This document shows, piece after piece, positions 31,953 to 42,511 of a stretch of DNA of 64,000 nt. Each line of letters starts with the position of its first letter. The first letter of the stretch is position 1. The stretch lies in NCBI GenBank assembly GCA_047967505.1, contig CM106539.1, one strand, 5' to 3'. Under the pieces are notes generated by a model that saw only the letters and a list, made by a program, of their open reading frames with translations, had not been told where the DNA came from and did no database searches. This DNA comes from Dipteris shenzhenensis. Lineage: Eukaryota; Polypodiophyta; Polypodiopsida; Gleicheniales. A program made the translations under genes and the position numbers.

Positions 31953-32525
31953 CCGTATGTAGATAGGTCGAAGTCTATGGATGCACACCCGCACCTTAGC
32001 TCCTCCAAGTATACGACAAAGGCAGCGACCAAGGCATAGTCCTTGGCATACTTGGCACTGAATGCACCATTGGCTGTGCGTGAGGAAGACTTGGGAGATT
32101 GCTCTTAAAACTTCCCGAGAGGTCCCCCATCTCGGTACTATTCAAGTCCGCTTAACAATTAGTGACTATCCACTAGATCAAGTCTTTTTGTTTCTCTATT
32201 CTTTGAAGTTCCTAGTCATAAAGATATCCTTCAAGGAAAAAGTGCAAACAAGGGAGCAACCCAACGGATTTTGGAAGAGGAGAATCTCAAAAGCAAGTGT
32301 TCACAAGAGCAGGAGGCAGTCTACAAGTGCTATCAAACACGAGCTTTGCTTTGTACCTTGCAACGTGGATTCACTTGTTGGAATCATGTGAGTTCGATAG
32401 CCCATAGAGATACTGTTGGACAAATAGCCGCTTTCAAAGCTTGGAAATCGAATTGAGATAAGTCTTGTGTTTGTGTGTATTTCCTTTCATAGTGATTTCT
32501 TCTTTGCACCATGCACATACTTAAC
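31953..32525 (+). other. G2 leader, no gene recognised
   Basis: Sequence between the duplicated primer-site block and the gag start. No domain is seen. Confidence 0.45.
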
Positions 32526-32924
32526 TATGTCTGAAAGGCATATTCCATCAGAGATAGGTTGTCCTGAAGATCTACATCATGATGAGGATGTGGAAAATGA
32601 TCACCATTAGTCAAGAAGAAATTCAACACCAATGACACTTACTGAGGAATAATGGTGAGAATGCTATCAGCATGAGAAGCAACAACGTCAAGAGATTGAA
32701 GATGCTCTACACCAAGTGATGACAACTTGGAAGCCAACTATATCGATTGAGGACGAGGAACCTATGCATGCATCAGATTCACTAGATGCATGGAAACATC
32801 ATGCATGGGACCTTGAGCAAGAACTTGAGTACATGCGCAACATGTGCGACACACATAAAGCCAACGAAGAACACACAAATCGAGTGTTAAAAGAGATGAC
32901 TGAAGTCACAAAGAAGCGTATGAA
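32526..32924 (+). pseudogene. Gag N-terminus of Gypsy G2, interrupted
   Basis: The reading starts ATG at 32526 (MSERHIPSEIGCPEDLHHDE) and continues through stops TAG, TAA and TGA near 32608-32660 into a coiled-coil-like part with ISIEDEEPMHASDSLDAWKH and RVLKEMTEVTKKRMKDL. It breaks at 32925 where the G1 LTR begins. The rest of G2 resumes at 54052, but the central gag domain is missing, so DNA was lost at this junction. The gag assignment rests on position between the primer site and the split protease, and on composition. Confidence 0.5.
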
Positions 32925-33274
32925 GGACCTTCTATACCTCCCCCACATGGGCCTATCCTACATGGAGGGAATAACCCAATATAATATTTATCTCCACCTA
33001 TTTTATATTACTTCTCCCATGGACTTTGGGCCATATCTCACTGAATGCAGCCTAGGTGGAGGGGTGGCACATGGAGGAGCCATGCCACCTTACAACCATG
33101 GATTATGTACATCACACCTTATGGGTCCTCTTACGTGGAAGGGTGGCACATGGTCATGCCCTACCACCTCAACCCTGGGCCCTATGCACACCATATTTTA
33201 TTATACTATTGCTACACATACAAACACAAACACATATTTATGCCTTTTTACTTTGGTTAAATTTATCCATAACA
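32925..33274 (-). repeat. G1 3' LTR, truncated (350 bp of ~980)
   Basis: It matches 53687-54051. In element orientation it starts TGTTATGGATAAATTT at 33274 and breaks at 32925, where the shared phrase GGACCTTCTATACC meets G2 gag sequence. Confidence 0.88.
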
Positions 33275-33285
33275 GTTCCCCCCCT
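33275..33285 (-). other. G1 polypurine tract
   Basis: AGGGGGGGAAC on the minus strand directly precedes the 3' LTR start TGTTATGG. This confirms the LTR boundary and element orientation. Confidence 0.8.
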
Positions 33286-33289
33286 AGGT

Positions 33290-34921
33290 AGGGAATGCAC
33301 AGCATTTCCATGCCTGGGACCATCACGCACAAAGAAGGGCTTGAGATAACACTTGTTGATCACCTTCTTGCCATATGGCTAATGCAGCTCCTGAACTTGT
33401 ACAGACCCATTGCTACATTCCTTGATGACTTTGTATGGACCGGGTCTACAGTGGCACAAACTTCTTATCCATTTGGTGGTCCAATCTGTTATCAAAGCAT
33501 AGCACAACATCCCCCTCAGCAAAGTGTCTTTTCCATCCCTTGCAAATCTTAGCATCCAAGTGGGCCTTTTGTCGATTCTTTTGGATCTTTGTTTGGTGTA
33601 GTGCAAGGCGTTGGGTTTCATGTAACTTCTCAAGTTGTACCAATCTGGCCTCTACATGTTCATCTTCTGTCATCCTCTGTTCTTGTGCCAATCTCAAGGC
33701 CGGAATCTCTATCTCTAGTGGTAAAATTGCCTCAGTACCATACACCAACTCAAAAGGAGTGTGACCTATAGACATTTTATGAGTGATGTTGTAAGCCCAC
33801 ATGGCTTCCGTGACCTTCTGATCCCACTGGCTCCTATTCCCTGTGGCCATTTTTCCCATGGTTTTACAAAGGAGGCCATTGGTCCGCTCCGTTTGACCCA
33901 TGGATGCTGGATAATAGATGCTAGAAGTGCGATGATCAATACCCATGCGATCCATGAGCAATTCCACTGCTTCATTTAAGAATGGACTCCCAGGGTCAGA
34001 TACTATTTCCATGGGTGTCCCAAACCTTGTGCAGATACGTTCAAATATGAAATTTGAAACTGCCTTACCATTTGCAATGGGGAGGGCGATAGCTTCAGGC
34101 CACTTAGTGGCATACTGAGTGCCTACCAAAAGATACTTCTTTTTGGGGGCAGTCATGGCCAAGGGCCCGACAAAATCTATTCCCCACTTCTGAAACGGAT
34201 GGATGGACATCATTGGGTGATGTTGCCCAGGATGCAAATCCTTCCTACCAAAGAATTAGCATGGTTCATATGTTTTGCAATACAAAGTGACATCCTTGAA
34301 CAAGGTCAACCAATAGTATCCAGCATGTAAAATCTTCTTAGCTGTATAGTCACTGGCATAGTGGCCTCCACAAAATCCATCATGATAATGCTTCAATACC
34401 TTAGGCACTTCATCTGCATCAATGGCCTGTCTTAGTACCCCATCCATGCCTTGACGGTACAACACCCCATCAAAGAGGGTGTAGCGCCTACTATCTCTGT
34501 GGATCTTCTTTCTCTCATAGCTAGTACTTTTTGGAGGAAAGGAGAAAGCAGTTAGAAACCTATAGATACCACCATACCATGGATCCCCAACTTCTATGGC
34601 CGCTACAAGGGTTACATCAAGGCACTCCTCTAAATCAATCAAAGCATTCTTCAAGTTGGAACAAACCCCTCTTACAATTTTAAAAGAAAAATCATATTCT
34701 TGTAGAACTGCCAACCATTTGGCCAACCGGCCCATGGGATTTAGTGATTGAAGAACCTGCTTTGCAAGACCATTGCTAGAGATTATAATGAAGGACTTTC
34801 CAGCCACATAATGCTTAAATTTCTCAATGCAGAACACCAAAGACAAGGCATGCTTGTCAGCCTCTGAATAGCATCGCTCAGTGTCAAACAATTGTCGAGA
34901 AGCAAATCGAACGGGATACAT
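33290..34921 (-). pseudogene. G1 RNase H and integrase
   Basis: The C-terminal part of pol. From 34921 down: the RT-linked RNase H with FASRQLFDTERCYSEADKHA and ALSLVFCIEKFKHYVAG, then integrase with a zinc-binding HHCC region (HYHDGFCGGHYASDYTAKK, then YCKTYEPC), stop at about 34258, core WGIDFVGPLAM (first Asp), IVSDPGSPF (second Asp) and GIDHRTSSIYYPASMGQTER with the Glu region, and a C-terminal GPYKVIKE domain near 33400. No chromodomain is seen. At least two stops (near 34258 and 33446) interrupt it. The integrase would have joined cDNA to the genome. Confidence 0.9.
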
Positions 34922-35164
34922 GAACCAATCCTCCCCTTGCTGGAGAAGAATACCTGCCAGAGTGTGCTCACCAAACCCAGGATTGATATAGAAAGTATTT
35001 GACCAATTTGGATTGCATAGAATGCGTTCTGAAGCTAGAGCATTCTTGATTTGAGCAAACCCATGATCACAATCCTCATCCTAAGAGAAATCAACCCCAT
35101 CTTTTAATAGCATAGTCATGGGTCGTGTCAAAGCAGCATATTGATCAATGAAGCGGTGATAGTA

Positions 35165-36439
35165 TCATGCTAGATTGACAAATGAGCGTACTTGACGTTT
35201 GGTTGTTGGTGGGGCGAGCTTGAGGATGGCTTCTACCTTCTCGGGGTCTGACTCGATGCCCTCATATGAGACAATATGTCCCAGTAACCTCCCTTGAGTG
35301 GCTCCAATGGTGCATTTCTCAGGGTTGAGACTGCCATTCGCATCATTGACCCTTTGGAAGTCCAACCTAACCTTCATGGCGTGCTCCTTACGTGATGAGA
35401 ATATACAAAAATCATCTAAAAACACCTCCAAGAAATCCCCCAAATAAGGAGCAAACACCATCTGCATAAATCTTTGAAAGGTAGCAGGAGCATTGGTGAG
35501 GCCAAATGGCATTACTTTGAATGCAAATGTCCCCTAGGGTGTGGCAAATGTGGTTTTAAGCACATCCTCCTCAGCAATTCTGATTTGATAAAGCCAGAGT
35601 AACCATCACAGAAAGTATACATCTCATGACCACTTACCTTCTCAAGAATGAGGTCTTGAAAGGGAAGAGGATGATGATCCCTCTTAGTGGCTACATTGAG
35701 TTTCTTATAGTCGATGCAGACCCGCCACTTGTTGTTTTTCGTTGGGATGACTACCACTGGTGAAACCCATTTAGTATTTTGAAAGGGAAGAGGATGATGA
35801 TCCCTCTTAGTGGCTACATTGAGTTTCTTATAGTCGATGCAGACCCGCCACTTGTTGTTTTTCTGCAACTCTGAGCGCAAAGCATCGGTCTGTAGGGGCC
35901 ACAGGCTTCGCATCAGGCTTCAGCTCTATCTTGTATTCTATGGCAGTCGCATGGCGAAGGTGGCAGTAGCTAGTTGCGAAAAGGTCAGGGAAATCTTTGA
36001 ACATTTCTAGAAACTCATCTTTCTCACTTGGGGTGAGGTCTGGGGAAAGCATAGATTCAAGCTGTTGAGGACTAGTTGTTACCTTTTCTGCAAGTGGTGA
36101 GGTCAGAGACACCCCCATCATGTAAACTTCCTCCTCTGAGAATTCCTCCCCCCCGTCTAATTCTTCCATTGATTCAGACACCGAGGATGAGAGAGTATCA
36201 CTGTCTTGCTCCTCTTCTTCTGGTTCCATGGCACCTGGTTGCACCGGGATCTTCTTCTTAAAAGTACCAAAATACATGCGTCCTGTCTTCCAATAGCTGA
36301 CTGCATCACTCTTTCTCAACCATGGTCTCCCGAGTATGGCTAGGTAACTCCTACCTGTATCTTCAATGTCCACTACATAGAAATTGACGGTGGTGGTCAA
36401 CCCATTGATAGTGATGGGCAAATCCTCAATGACTCCCAA
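35165..36439 (-). pseudogene. G1 protease C-terminus and reverse transcriptase
   Basis: From 36439 down: a protease end (DLPITINGLTTTVNFYVVD, ILGRPWLRKSDAVSYW), an acidic linker, FLEMFKDFPDLFATSY, then RT: WRVCIDYKKLN, FGLTNAPATFQRFM and the catalytic FLDDF (equivalent of YxDD), ending GLLGHIVS-like and VRSFVNLA with a stop at 35165. An 85-bp segment of the finger region (35656-35740 and 35779-35863) is duplicated, and a frameshift and stop near 35512 separate the palm. Non-functional. Confidence 0.88.
35656..35863 (-). repeat. 123-bp-offset duplication inside G1 RT
   Basis: Two 85-bp copies (35656-35740 and 35779-35863) are identical over the stretch encoding WRVCIDYKKLNVATKRD. The offset is 123 bp, 41 codons, so the frame is kept. 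Near-identity implies the duplication is recent relative to the element's other lesions. Confidence 0.9.
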
Positions 36440-37590
36440 GGTGGTGAGTCGTCAACCATCTGCTACCTTGATTTGAGTGGAGGAACGCCTTGCTCTGAGA
36501 AGGACACCTTCTTCCTGGGGCGGGGCCCGCCGGTCCACAGTTTAGAGAGGGGTCTGAGGTGGCACGACTTCTTTTCCTGAGGTCAAGGATCTCTACATCA
36601 GAATCCTCATAGCCTAATTCACTTAGAAGATTCACCCTTGGAATATTGGGACATTCCGTGTGATAATGACCCTTCTGGTGGCACTCGTAGCACACAACAT
36701 TGGCACGTTCTCTTGGAAGGCGATTGGATTTATTTTTGATGCCCACCATCTCAAGCCGAAGATCATTCAAGGCCTTGGCTAGGTCATTGACTTTGGGTTC
36801 TTTTGCAGGAGGGGCCTCTTTAGCTGGAGGGGCCAAGTGAGTAGAAAGGAGGTGGGCTTGTGGGCAAGGCTGGGGAAATCTTCAAGGCAGAGATTGAGGA
36901 TATACTCCTTGTTGAGGGTAAGCATCTAAGGGAGGACCATACATTTGAGGTGGAGGCAGTGGATACATCCCTGATGAGGGGTGGGGGTAATATGCCCCTG
37001 AGTTAGACCCCCTAGGTTGTTGTTGCAAGAATTGAGGGGGTTGCGGAGGGACAATCATCTTCTTTAAAGCGGGGTCAGACTGAACTTTATCAAACTTTTG
37101 AGCAATCTCATGTGCTAGCACCATAGTTTCTGGATTCTCCCATTTAAACTTGAGGCGGAATTCATCACTTGCTCCTACTACAAGGTAGCCCAACACATGC
37201 TGAGTCATTCCAGCTAGAAATCCGGCATTGTCTTCCTGCGTGGCAATTAAACGGTCTAGGAGCACGGCTTCTCGATCCACATATCGACGCGTCGTCTCAC
37301 CTTCTGACTGCTACAAGTTTGCCACCTGTAGGTACACATTCTCTGGCTCCTCTTCTTTGCCAAAATACTCAATCATCACTGCTGTCAACCTTGGCCAGCT
37401 TTGGCGAACGTCGTCGACCTGCTTCTCATACCACACTTGAGCCAAACCCTCCAGAAATGTGGGAAGAACCAACAGCCATCTATCTTCAGTAAGAAAGTTG
37501 AGAGAAACACAACGGTGCTTGAAGGCCACAAGATACTCATTTGGATTTTCTTCAACCCGTCCACAGAACACAGGAATGTCAGCCATGCTT
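36426..37590 (-). pseudogene. G1 gag (capsid and zinc knuckle)
   Basis: The start MADIPVFCGRVEENPNEYLV at 37586 leads into a retrotransposon gag domain (TFLEGLAQVWYEKQVDD, RLTAVMIEYFGKEEEP). A TAG stop at about 37311 interrupts it, and it continues with DREAVLLDRLIATQEDNAGF and ETMVLAHEIAQKFDKV. A Pro/Gln/Tyr-rich part follows (PPQMYGPPLDAYPQQGVYP), then after another break a CCHC knuckle CYECHQKGHYHTEC (about 36700-36660). It would have formed the particle that packages G1 RNA. Several lesions. Confidence 0.88.
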
Positions 37591-37599
37591 GGAAAATGG

Positions 37600-38149
37600 A
37601 AAAGAGAGAGGCAAAATGAGGCTTATCTATTGACAAGCAATAGAAAGAGCAAGCTTGAATTGAAAATCGGGTGAAGATACATCCAGAAAGCACACATAGG
37701 CAGGGTAGGGTGTGACTGGTGTATTGTGAAATACTACACGCGAAGAATCTTCAGCATAGAATAGCTCATAGACAATCTTAAAAGGACCAACCCTCATGTT
37801 ATCACATCCATCTTTACAAGAGAGGGTTAGAGACACGGCGCTGCATGAGCTTGTTCATCAAGGCAAACAAGAATGCCATGACAAATGTCAACAGTTGGAG
37901 AGCTTGCACATCACCTTCAGCTTCTTCTAGTTCTTGTAATCGCCATGCTATTTCTTCAAGGGGTGTGCGGTCTGGCATCCTTCTTTTGAGCAATGTCCTT
38001 GAGGACCTTTTTGATGATCTTCCGAAGTCGATAAACTCATATCAAATATGCCCAACACTTACTTTCATGATGACCACAACCTTTGCATTCCTTACAAATG
38101 ATCACCCTCATTCGTGGCTTGCGGCTTTGTTGGGGCGGTGCTTCCACTC
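37600..38149 (-). other. G1 region between RNase H ORF and gag
   Basis: An open stretch (37836-37627) reads MRVGPFKIVYELF but is not recognised; the rest is full of stops. It probably acted as the leader next to gag. Confidence 0.4.
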
Positions 38150-38586
38150 GCTTCATGCATGATTGAAGTACAAGCTTCACGTGCTAAGAAATCAGCAACT
38201 AGATTTTGAGCTCGAGGGATATGCTAAATTTTTACCTCTTCAAATTGGTTGCAAAGTTCTAATGCTTGTTGATGTCATGGAACCAAGCCTTTGCTCCGCA
38301 CCTTCCACCTTCCACTAACTTGTTCACACAGTAGTTGGGAATCTCCTTGCAACTCAAGTTGCTTGAGGTGATGTTCTTGTGCCTTTTGTAGCCCAAAAAT
38401 GAGTGCCGAGTACTCAGCTTGGTTGCAAGTACTTGCAGGTGCAGACTTACTATAACAATACTCCTCACCACCTGGTGAAGTGAGCTTCACACCCATGCCA
38501 ATAGCCTTGGTCGAACGTTTGTAAGCTCCATCAAATTGAAGGATCCAAGATGTCATTACACCAAGACTAAAATCCAGACATCCCAA
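38150..38586 (-). pseudogene. RNase H-like domain located 5' of G1 gag
   Basis: A single RNase HI-type domain with all four acidic landmark positions: WILQFDGAYKRST (Asp), NQAEYSALIFGLQKA (Glu), LQGDSQLLCEQVSG (Asp), and HIPRAQNLVADFLA (Asp). It resembles the plant/archaeal-type additional RNase H seen in Tat-lineage elements, not the RT-linked one. One TAG stop (near 38226, where glutamine is expected) interrupts it. It lies on the G1 strand between the primer site and gag, with C1 inserted 160 bp upstream. Whether it belongs to G1 or to an older insertion cannot be settled from one copy. Confidence 0.72.
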
Positions 38587-38749
38587 GTTTCGCGATAGTC
38601 CAAGATAGGTAGAAGGAGAGGGTGGGGAGATTTCAATACTTGAGCAAGACGTTCAGGACCAAATAAACTTGCAATCCTTTGTTGATAGTTTATCTTTAGA
38701 CCAAAAAGAATTACAACTTGAAGCTCAAAATGAGGCACAAAGGGTTGAT
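38587..38749 (-). other. G1 sequence up to C1 insertion site
   Basis: Noncoding-looking continuation of the G1 leader. It ends in TTGAT (38745-38749), the target duplication of C1. Confidence 0.7.
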
Positions 38750-39102
38750 TGTGAAGATAGTGGGAAAGAGGGAAGGAGTCTCACTTGCGGCTTTCTCACA
38801 TGCACAGGGGGGGAATACACACAAAGGTGGAGGCTAAAAATAGTTTTTCCTCTTCTTAGTTGTGAAAGCCAAAAGAACTCTAGTATAAAGAAATAGAAGA
38901 ATCCTATATGTGGGTCTCAAACCAAACTCAACTAACTAAGGTGGCATACTAACTGAGCCACAAACTAGAGTAGATAAGGATAGCTGTCATCCAGCTATTA
39001 TTCGTGGGCGGTGTACCAACCGCGTCTGCAGCTAACAAGTCGGTGACATAAATGCACAACAGTCACCCTGGCATATCGTGAGTGGAGCTCGATATCTCAA
39101 CA
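38750..39102 (-). repeat. C1 3' LTR
   Basis: 353 bp. In element orientation it starts TGTTGAGATATCGAGC and ends CTATCTTCACA. It is preceded in element orientation by GAGGGGGAG. Confidence 0.95.
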
Positions 39103-39533
39103 CTCCCCCTCGAGCTCAATCCCAATTCCTGCACACCAAGTAGGTCTTTGAACTTGCGCAGCTTCTCTGCACCCAATGCTTTCATGAATATGTCAGCTAC
39201 CTGATCCTCTGTGCTGACATAAACTAGATCAATAAGAACTAGTAAAACCTTCTCCTGCACATAGTGATAATGCACCTCAATGTGCTTTGTTCTAGCATGA
39301 TAGACTGGGTTATTTGCCAAGTGTATGCTGCTCATGTTGTCACAATAAATGACAACTGGCCCATCTATAGACTGATGCATATCATAGAGTAGCTTATGCA
39401 ACCAAGCTACCTTGCATGTAGCCATTGCTGCACCCCTGTACTCAGCCTCTATGCTCGACAAGGCAACTGTAGGCTGTTTCTTGCTGCCCCAAGTGACTAC
39501 AGCAGTCCCAAAAGAGAACACATATCCATTGGT
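39064..39533 (-). pseudogene. C1 RNase H (3' part of pol)
   Basis: Continues C1 pol across the C2 insertion. It shows SSIEAEYRGAAMATCKVAWL, a CDNMSSIHLANNPVYHART phrase and KHIEVHYHYVQEKV, then DQVADIFMKALGAEKL, and reads into the LTR. These match the Copia RNase H D-E-D-D order, the first Asp (HGYTDAD) being on the other side of C2 at 47150. Confidence 0.9.
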
Positions 39534-39538
39534 AGATC

Positions 39539-39795
39539 TGTTGAGAGTTCACGCTCAACATCATGTGATCATGTGTGCATAGCACCATCACGTGATCATA
39601 TGTGCATAGCACTAACCTTATAGAGTGCTATAAAGGAAAGGGTTAGATCCCCTAACCCTAACCCTAAAAGGGTTTGTATATATTCTATTTTTTCAACTAA
39701 TTCTAGTGTACAATTAGTCATTTGTGGTGTGCTCTCTAGCTGTGCCCTCTCTCCTCATCTCCACTCTTCTCCTCTCCCCTCTTCATATTTTGTCA
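39539..39795 (+). repeat. C2 5' LTR with telomere-like motif
   Basis: 257 bp, TGTTGAGAG to TTTTGTCA. It contains CCCCTAACCCTAACCCTAAA, two adjacent CATGTGATCATGTGTGCATAG-like phrases and a TATATATT near 39678 that may be the LTR promoter. Confidence 0.95.
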
Positions 39796-39807
39796 TGGTA
39801 TCAGAGC

Positions 39808-42511
39808 TTGGTTCTGCCTTCCGTTGAGGCGCCATCCTTCTTGTGAGAGATCGAGAGAGATTGAGTGTTCCATTCTCTTCTGTTGAGAGAAAATTCCGTC
39901 CATCGGAAGAAAATTTCTGTCATTTGTTCTTGAGAGATTTCTATCATTTGAGAGAGTTTATTTGAGTGTTTCTTGAGTTGAGAGAGAGAGAGACTTCCGT
40001 TCATTGAGAGCCTAGACTTCTTTTGAGAAAGAGTGAGCATTGAGATTGAGAGAACTAGTTCTGTGAGGATAGGTTCAGCACTGTCGACCACCTTCTATTC
40101 CAAAGCTCGTTTAGTTTGTTTAGAGCCTCCAAAGCTCGAGATCTAGTCCAAAGCTCCTACGCATTAACAGGCGACTTTCAACCGGCGTGCATGCTCACGA
40201 CTCCTAGCCTCTGCAACGCCTTCATCATCCAGCTATTGAATTCTGGCAGTGTAGCACGATAGCATGAAGCATGTGAGAGCAAAGGCGAATAGCCTCACAG
40301 GGACTGGATCTCCGATCACCAGCATCATGTCTGATTGCGCACCGAGGAAGAGCTGCTTCAAAAATGGCTACTCTCCCAGTTCGAGCTCCCAGGTCTCACT
40401 TTAGAATTGGAGAGGCCTCGCCCCGTTCTTTCCCATGTGCAATCCGTATGTCGATCCTACTCAGGGAAACCTTCATTGACGCAATCGACAGCCTAGGAGC
40501 AGGTGCATCGTAGTATCGAATCATTCAGTGGTCTCCTTCCTGGCCGTTTGTCACTTAGTCTCCAGCTCATGGGAGAAGCTCTCTCTCGGGGGGGTCACTC
40601 ATCATATGTAACCCTATCACGTGAGTTCAATAGAAGGATATTTTTTATTTCTAAAATTTACAGAAATAAATATACATAAGGGAATATTTAAAATAGTTTT
40701 GAGAAAAATTTACAGATTTGTATAGAAAAGGGGTACATTTTATTAATGAAAAATTTACAGATAAGGGATTTTAGAAATAGGCCTTGAACGCACGTGGTAT
40801 AGAGGGTTTATACATAGTGACCCCCCGAGAGCTCTCTACAGCCTTCGCCATCGCACGGCTGCTCCAACGGTCTGCCATCTCCAAAGCAAATGACTCCAAC
40901 GACTAGCTCGGTAGCGCCTCTATGCACAGGCCATCCAACGAGTTCTCCTAGGCTCCAAACATCATCCAAGCTCCATCAGCCTGCTGCAGAATGCCCAAGC
41001 GCAACGGAATAGCCAGCAAATGGCCAAGCCTCTAAGGCCTCACAGTCTTCGCGGACGGCGGCCTTCCCCAGCCTCCACATTGTAATCTTCGCCGGTGGCC
41101 TCTTCATTCCTTCAACACAGCTCCTATGCTCCAACTGCTCCAGCGCTCCATCGAAACGTCGACCACGCAGCAGAAGTGCCTCCACTGAAGGTCGACCCGT
41201 CAACGACCTCCGTCGCCATCTGTAGCTTCCATCTCCATCGACTTCTCGAAGAACGCCAACGCGAACGTAGAGCTCAAGGCTCTCACGACCGACTCGACGA
41301 AATCTCCCTAGATTTCGTTAGAATCTTCAAAAAGATTCTGTGAAGCGACCTAGCGACACGTGGCAGATAGCCTTAGCCACATCTGCCACGTCATCTTATC
41401 TGCCACGTGGTAGATAAATCTGACACGTGGCAACCGATCGCCACGTCAGCAGACACGTCAGCACTGACTGCCACATCACCAGGCCACGTCAGCACTGCCA
41501 CATCAGCTGCCATGTCAGCTACCACGTCATCAGTGCCACGTCACCCTGTTGACATCATCTGTGCCACCTCAGCAGTCCAGTCAGCACTGACCCTCTGCAG
41601 GCACAGTCCCTTGCCAGGCACACTCTACACACACTGCATGTGCACACTCCTGCCACCTCCACTGGCACACCTCTTGCTAAGCACAGTGCCACATCATCAC
41701 TGCATGTGACTCACAGTGACACATCATCATTGAGCACCATTTGCACTCCTTTTGCCCCTCCACCTAGATCAAGTCATATCTCTTGATCCAGGAAGAATTT
41801 GAGGGTGCTCCAAAAAGGAAAGTCGCTCGATTTTTCATGCTCTACGCGCTCGTTACATCATGCGCACATTTCGGCGCAAGTTACACTCACATTTGAGCCT
41901 CGCCGACAAAACCACTTCCTTCACGCACATTTGCCTCTACATCGACGCATCTGACCTAGCACTTAAAAAGAACAAAGGAAAAGGAATTATTTGCTGCTCT
42001 TTCATCGATCGACGGTTGGTTTAGATCTAGATCAGAGTAGACTAGATCGCCATAGAGGGGACGCTTTGAATTCCCCAAGTTGCCAATCTAAGCCATGCCC
42101 GAAATTCCCGACTAGTACCTACTCGGAGTCAGTCCATACGCTCACATCTGATTTCACATCATTACATTACCTGAAACCTTACGTTCATCAGTTCAGTGAG
42201 CAGACTTCAGAGTTCAGAGGCATTGCAGATTGATTCAGTGGGCAGATAGCACTTCATTTCACACACACATGCCACCATTGTAAAGCCTATTTGGCTATCT
42301 CACGGCATCGTGCACATCATTTTTCAGCCTTGTAAAGCCTCTTGGCTATTCCCGGAATCATTGCCACAAGCCTTGTAACACAGATCAGATCTTATTTACT
42401 GCAGTTCTATCTTCACCGATGGTACAGAGATTTCACTTGGCATCTTCAGTGTATTTGCAGTTGATTCATACAGAGTTTTCCAGGACACTTTTTGAGTACA
42501 TTGTTTGCACC
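39808..42511 (+). promoter_or_regulatory. Long C2 leader with ACGT-core cluster
   Basis: About 2.7 kb between primer site and gag start. It opens GA-rich. Near 40630-40790 it is AT-rich. 41357-41545 holds at least nine ACGT cores in contexts such as GACACGTGGCA and GCCACGTCAGCA, i.e. G-box/ABRE-like sites bound by plant bZIP factors. The frame 41095-41343 is open and GC-rich but unrecognised. Regulation by stress factors is an inference. Confidence 0.55.

Noticed and set aside
32941-33349. Plus-strand frames over 32941-33349 and their near copies at 53807-54049
   Set aside because: They are the antisense of the G1 LTR; the same peptide appears twice because the LTR is repeated.
39640-39670. 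Interstitial telomere
   Set aside because: Only three CCCTAA units, always inside the C2-family LTR, so it is part of the LTR.
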